Assembly: GCA_001438335.1 (NCBI GenBank)
Contig: LIBV01000065.1
Coordinates: forward strand, 1 to 5,600
DNA: 5,600 nucleotides
Direction: 5' to 3'
Source of the DNA: Pelagibacteraceae bacterium BACL5 MAG-120820-bin39
GTDB taxonomy: Bacteria > Pseudomonadota > Alphaproteobacteria > Pelagibacterales > Pelagibacteraceae
Shown one piece after another: positions 4,952 through 5,600 of this stretch. Each line of letters opens with the position of its first letter. The stretch's first letter is position 1. A model generated the notes under the pieces. The model saw nothing but the letters and a program-made list of their open reading frames with translations. It was not told where the DNA came from and did not search any database. A program made the position numbers and the translations under genes.

Positions 4952-5600
4952 ATGAACAAAAACTCTAAAGTATTAGCATTAAAATATCGTCCCCAAACAT
5001 TTGATGATTTGATAGGACAAGAAGTGGTTGCTGAAACAATCAAAAATGCGATTAAATTAAATAAAACTCCTAATGCTTACCTTTTTACGGGCATTAGAGG
5101 AATTGGAAAAACTACGACTGCCAGAATAGTTGCCAAATCTCTAAATTGTTTAAATGGTATTGATAACTTATGTAAAGATAATTTATGTGAAAATTGTGAA
5201 GCAATATCTAATTCAAGTCATATCGATGTACTCGAAATGGATGCTGCCAGTAAAACAGGCGTGGATGACGTTAGAGATTTGATAGAATTTTCAAGATACG
5301 GACCTACCTCAGCAAAATATAAAATATTTATCATTGATGAAGTACATATGCTTAGCAAGCAAGCATTTAATGCTTTGCTCAAAACACTAGAGGAACCACC
5401 AGAGTATTTAAAATTTATTTTTGCGACAACAGAAATCAAAAAAATCCCAATTACTGTTATTTCAAGATGTCAAAGATTTGACTTATCAAGAATAAAATCT
5501 TCTGAGCTATTCGAGTTTATTAAAAAAATAAAAGATAAAGAAAATGGCAAAGCCTCAAATGATGCTTTGAAATTAATTGTCAAAATTTCAGAAGGCTCAG
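4952..5600 (+). CDS. dnaX: DNA polymerase III subunit tau/gamma (DnaX), N-terminal part, cut by the right edge
   Basis: DnaX is the AAA+ motor of the clamp loader that places the sliding clamp on DNA. From the ATG at 4952, 216 codons run open to the window end. The opening MNKNSKVLALKYRPQTFDDLIGQ is standard. Walker A is GIRGIGKTT at 47-55 with Lys53; a zinc-binding module has Cys66, Cys74, Cys79 and Cys82; Walker B is IIDEVH with Asp129 and Glu130; sensor 1 lies in FATTE (157-161); SRCQRF (171-176) carries the arginine finger Arg172. Domain III and any tau-specific tail lie outside the window, so programmed frameshifting cannot be assessed. The start follows the SRP RNA by 15 nt with no Shine-Dalgarno between, so dnaX is probably transcribed through the SRP RNA gene. 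This ffs-dnaX order is one I recall from other alphaproteobacteria. Confidence 0.95.
   Translation, partial: MNKNSKVLALKYRPQTFDDLIGQEVVAETIKNAIKLNKTPNAYLFTGIRGIGKTTTARIVAKSLNCLNGIDNLCKDNLCENCEAISNSSHIDVLEMDAASKTGVDDVRDLIEFSRYGPTSAKYKIFIIDEVHMLSKQAFNALLKTLEEPPEYLKFIFATTEIKKIPITVISRCQRFDLSRIKSSELFEFIKKIKDKENGKASNDALKLIVKISEGS

Noticed and set aside
5218..5439. Minus-strand open frame inside dnaX
   Set aside because: It overlaps the Walker B and sensor region of dnaX in antisense and has no independent support.
5520..5533. A-rich run in dnaX as a tau/gamma programmed frameshift site
   Set aside because: It lies in the AAA+ region near codon 190, far upstream of where gamma would end, and lacks a following hairpin; long A runs are common throughout this window.

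Overview
The window looks like a piece of a streamlined, very AT-rich alphaproteobacterial genome, most likely SAR11 ('Candidatus Pelagibacter' or a close relative). The reasons are the low GC content, nearly gap-free packing (gaps of 1-2 nt inside operons and a 4-nt overlap between convergent genes), a GcrA cell-cycle regulator (an alphaproteobacterial family), a CycM-type membrane-anchored cytochrome c next to kdsB and pheA, and an SRP RNA placed directly before dnaX. The taxonomic call rests on gene content and protein style; no database search was possible.

Layout. (1) 1-344, minus strand: the start and most of gcrA, running off the left edge. (2) 345-503: a 159-nt divergent intergenic region with a candidate gcrA promoter and an imperfect AT-rich inverted repeat. 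(3) 504-2598, plus: argD and argF, 1 nt apart, a two-gene arginine operon (acetylornithine aminotransferase and ornithine carbamoyltransferase). (4) 2595-3134, minus: a membrane-anchored class I cytochrome c, meeting argF tail to tail with a 4-nt overlap. (5) 3135-3238: a short divergent promoter region. (6) 3239-4809, plus: kdsB and pheA, 2 nt apart (CMP-Kdo synthesis for LPS, and prephenate dehydratase for phenylalanine). (7) 4810-4951: a strong-looking promoter and a compact small SRP RNA gene of about 84 nt. (8) 4952-5600, plus: the 5' part of dnaX (DNA polymerase III tau/gamma subunit), running off the right edge.

The genes are ordinary housekeeping genes: cell-cycle transcription, arginine and phenylalanine biosynthesis, LPS precursor supply, respiratory electron transfer, protein targeting and replication. 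There are no signs of mobile DNA, CRISPR, defence genes or a biosynthetic cluster, and I see no undescribed system. Points worth a second look are small: unusual active-site motifs in ArgF and PheA, an SRP RNA with a URRC-type tetraloop and a reduced length, its apparent read-through into a dnaX that lacks a Shine-Dalgarno sequence, and several compact regulatory arrangements.
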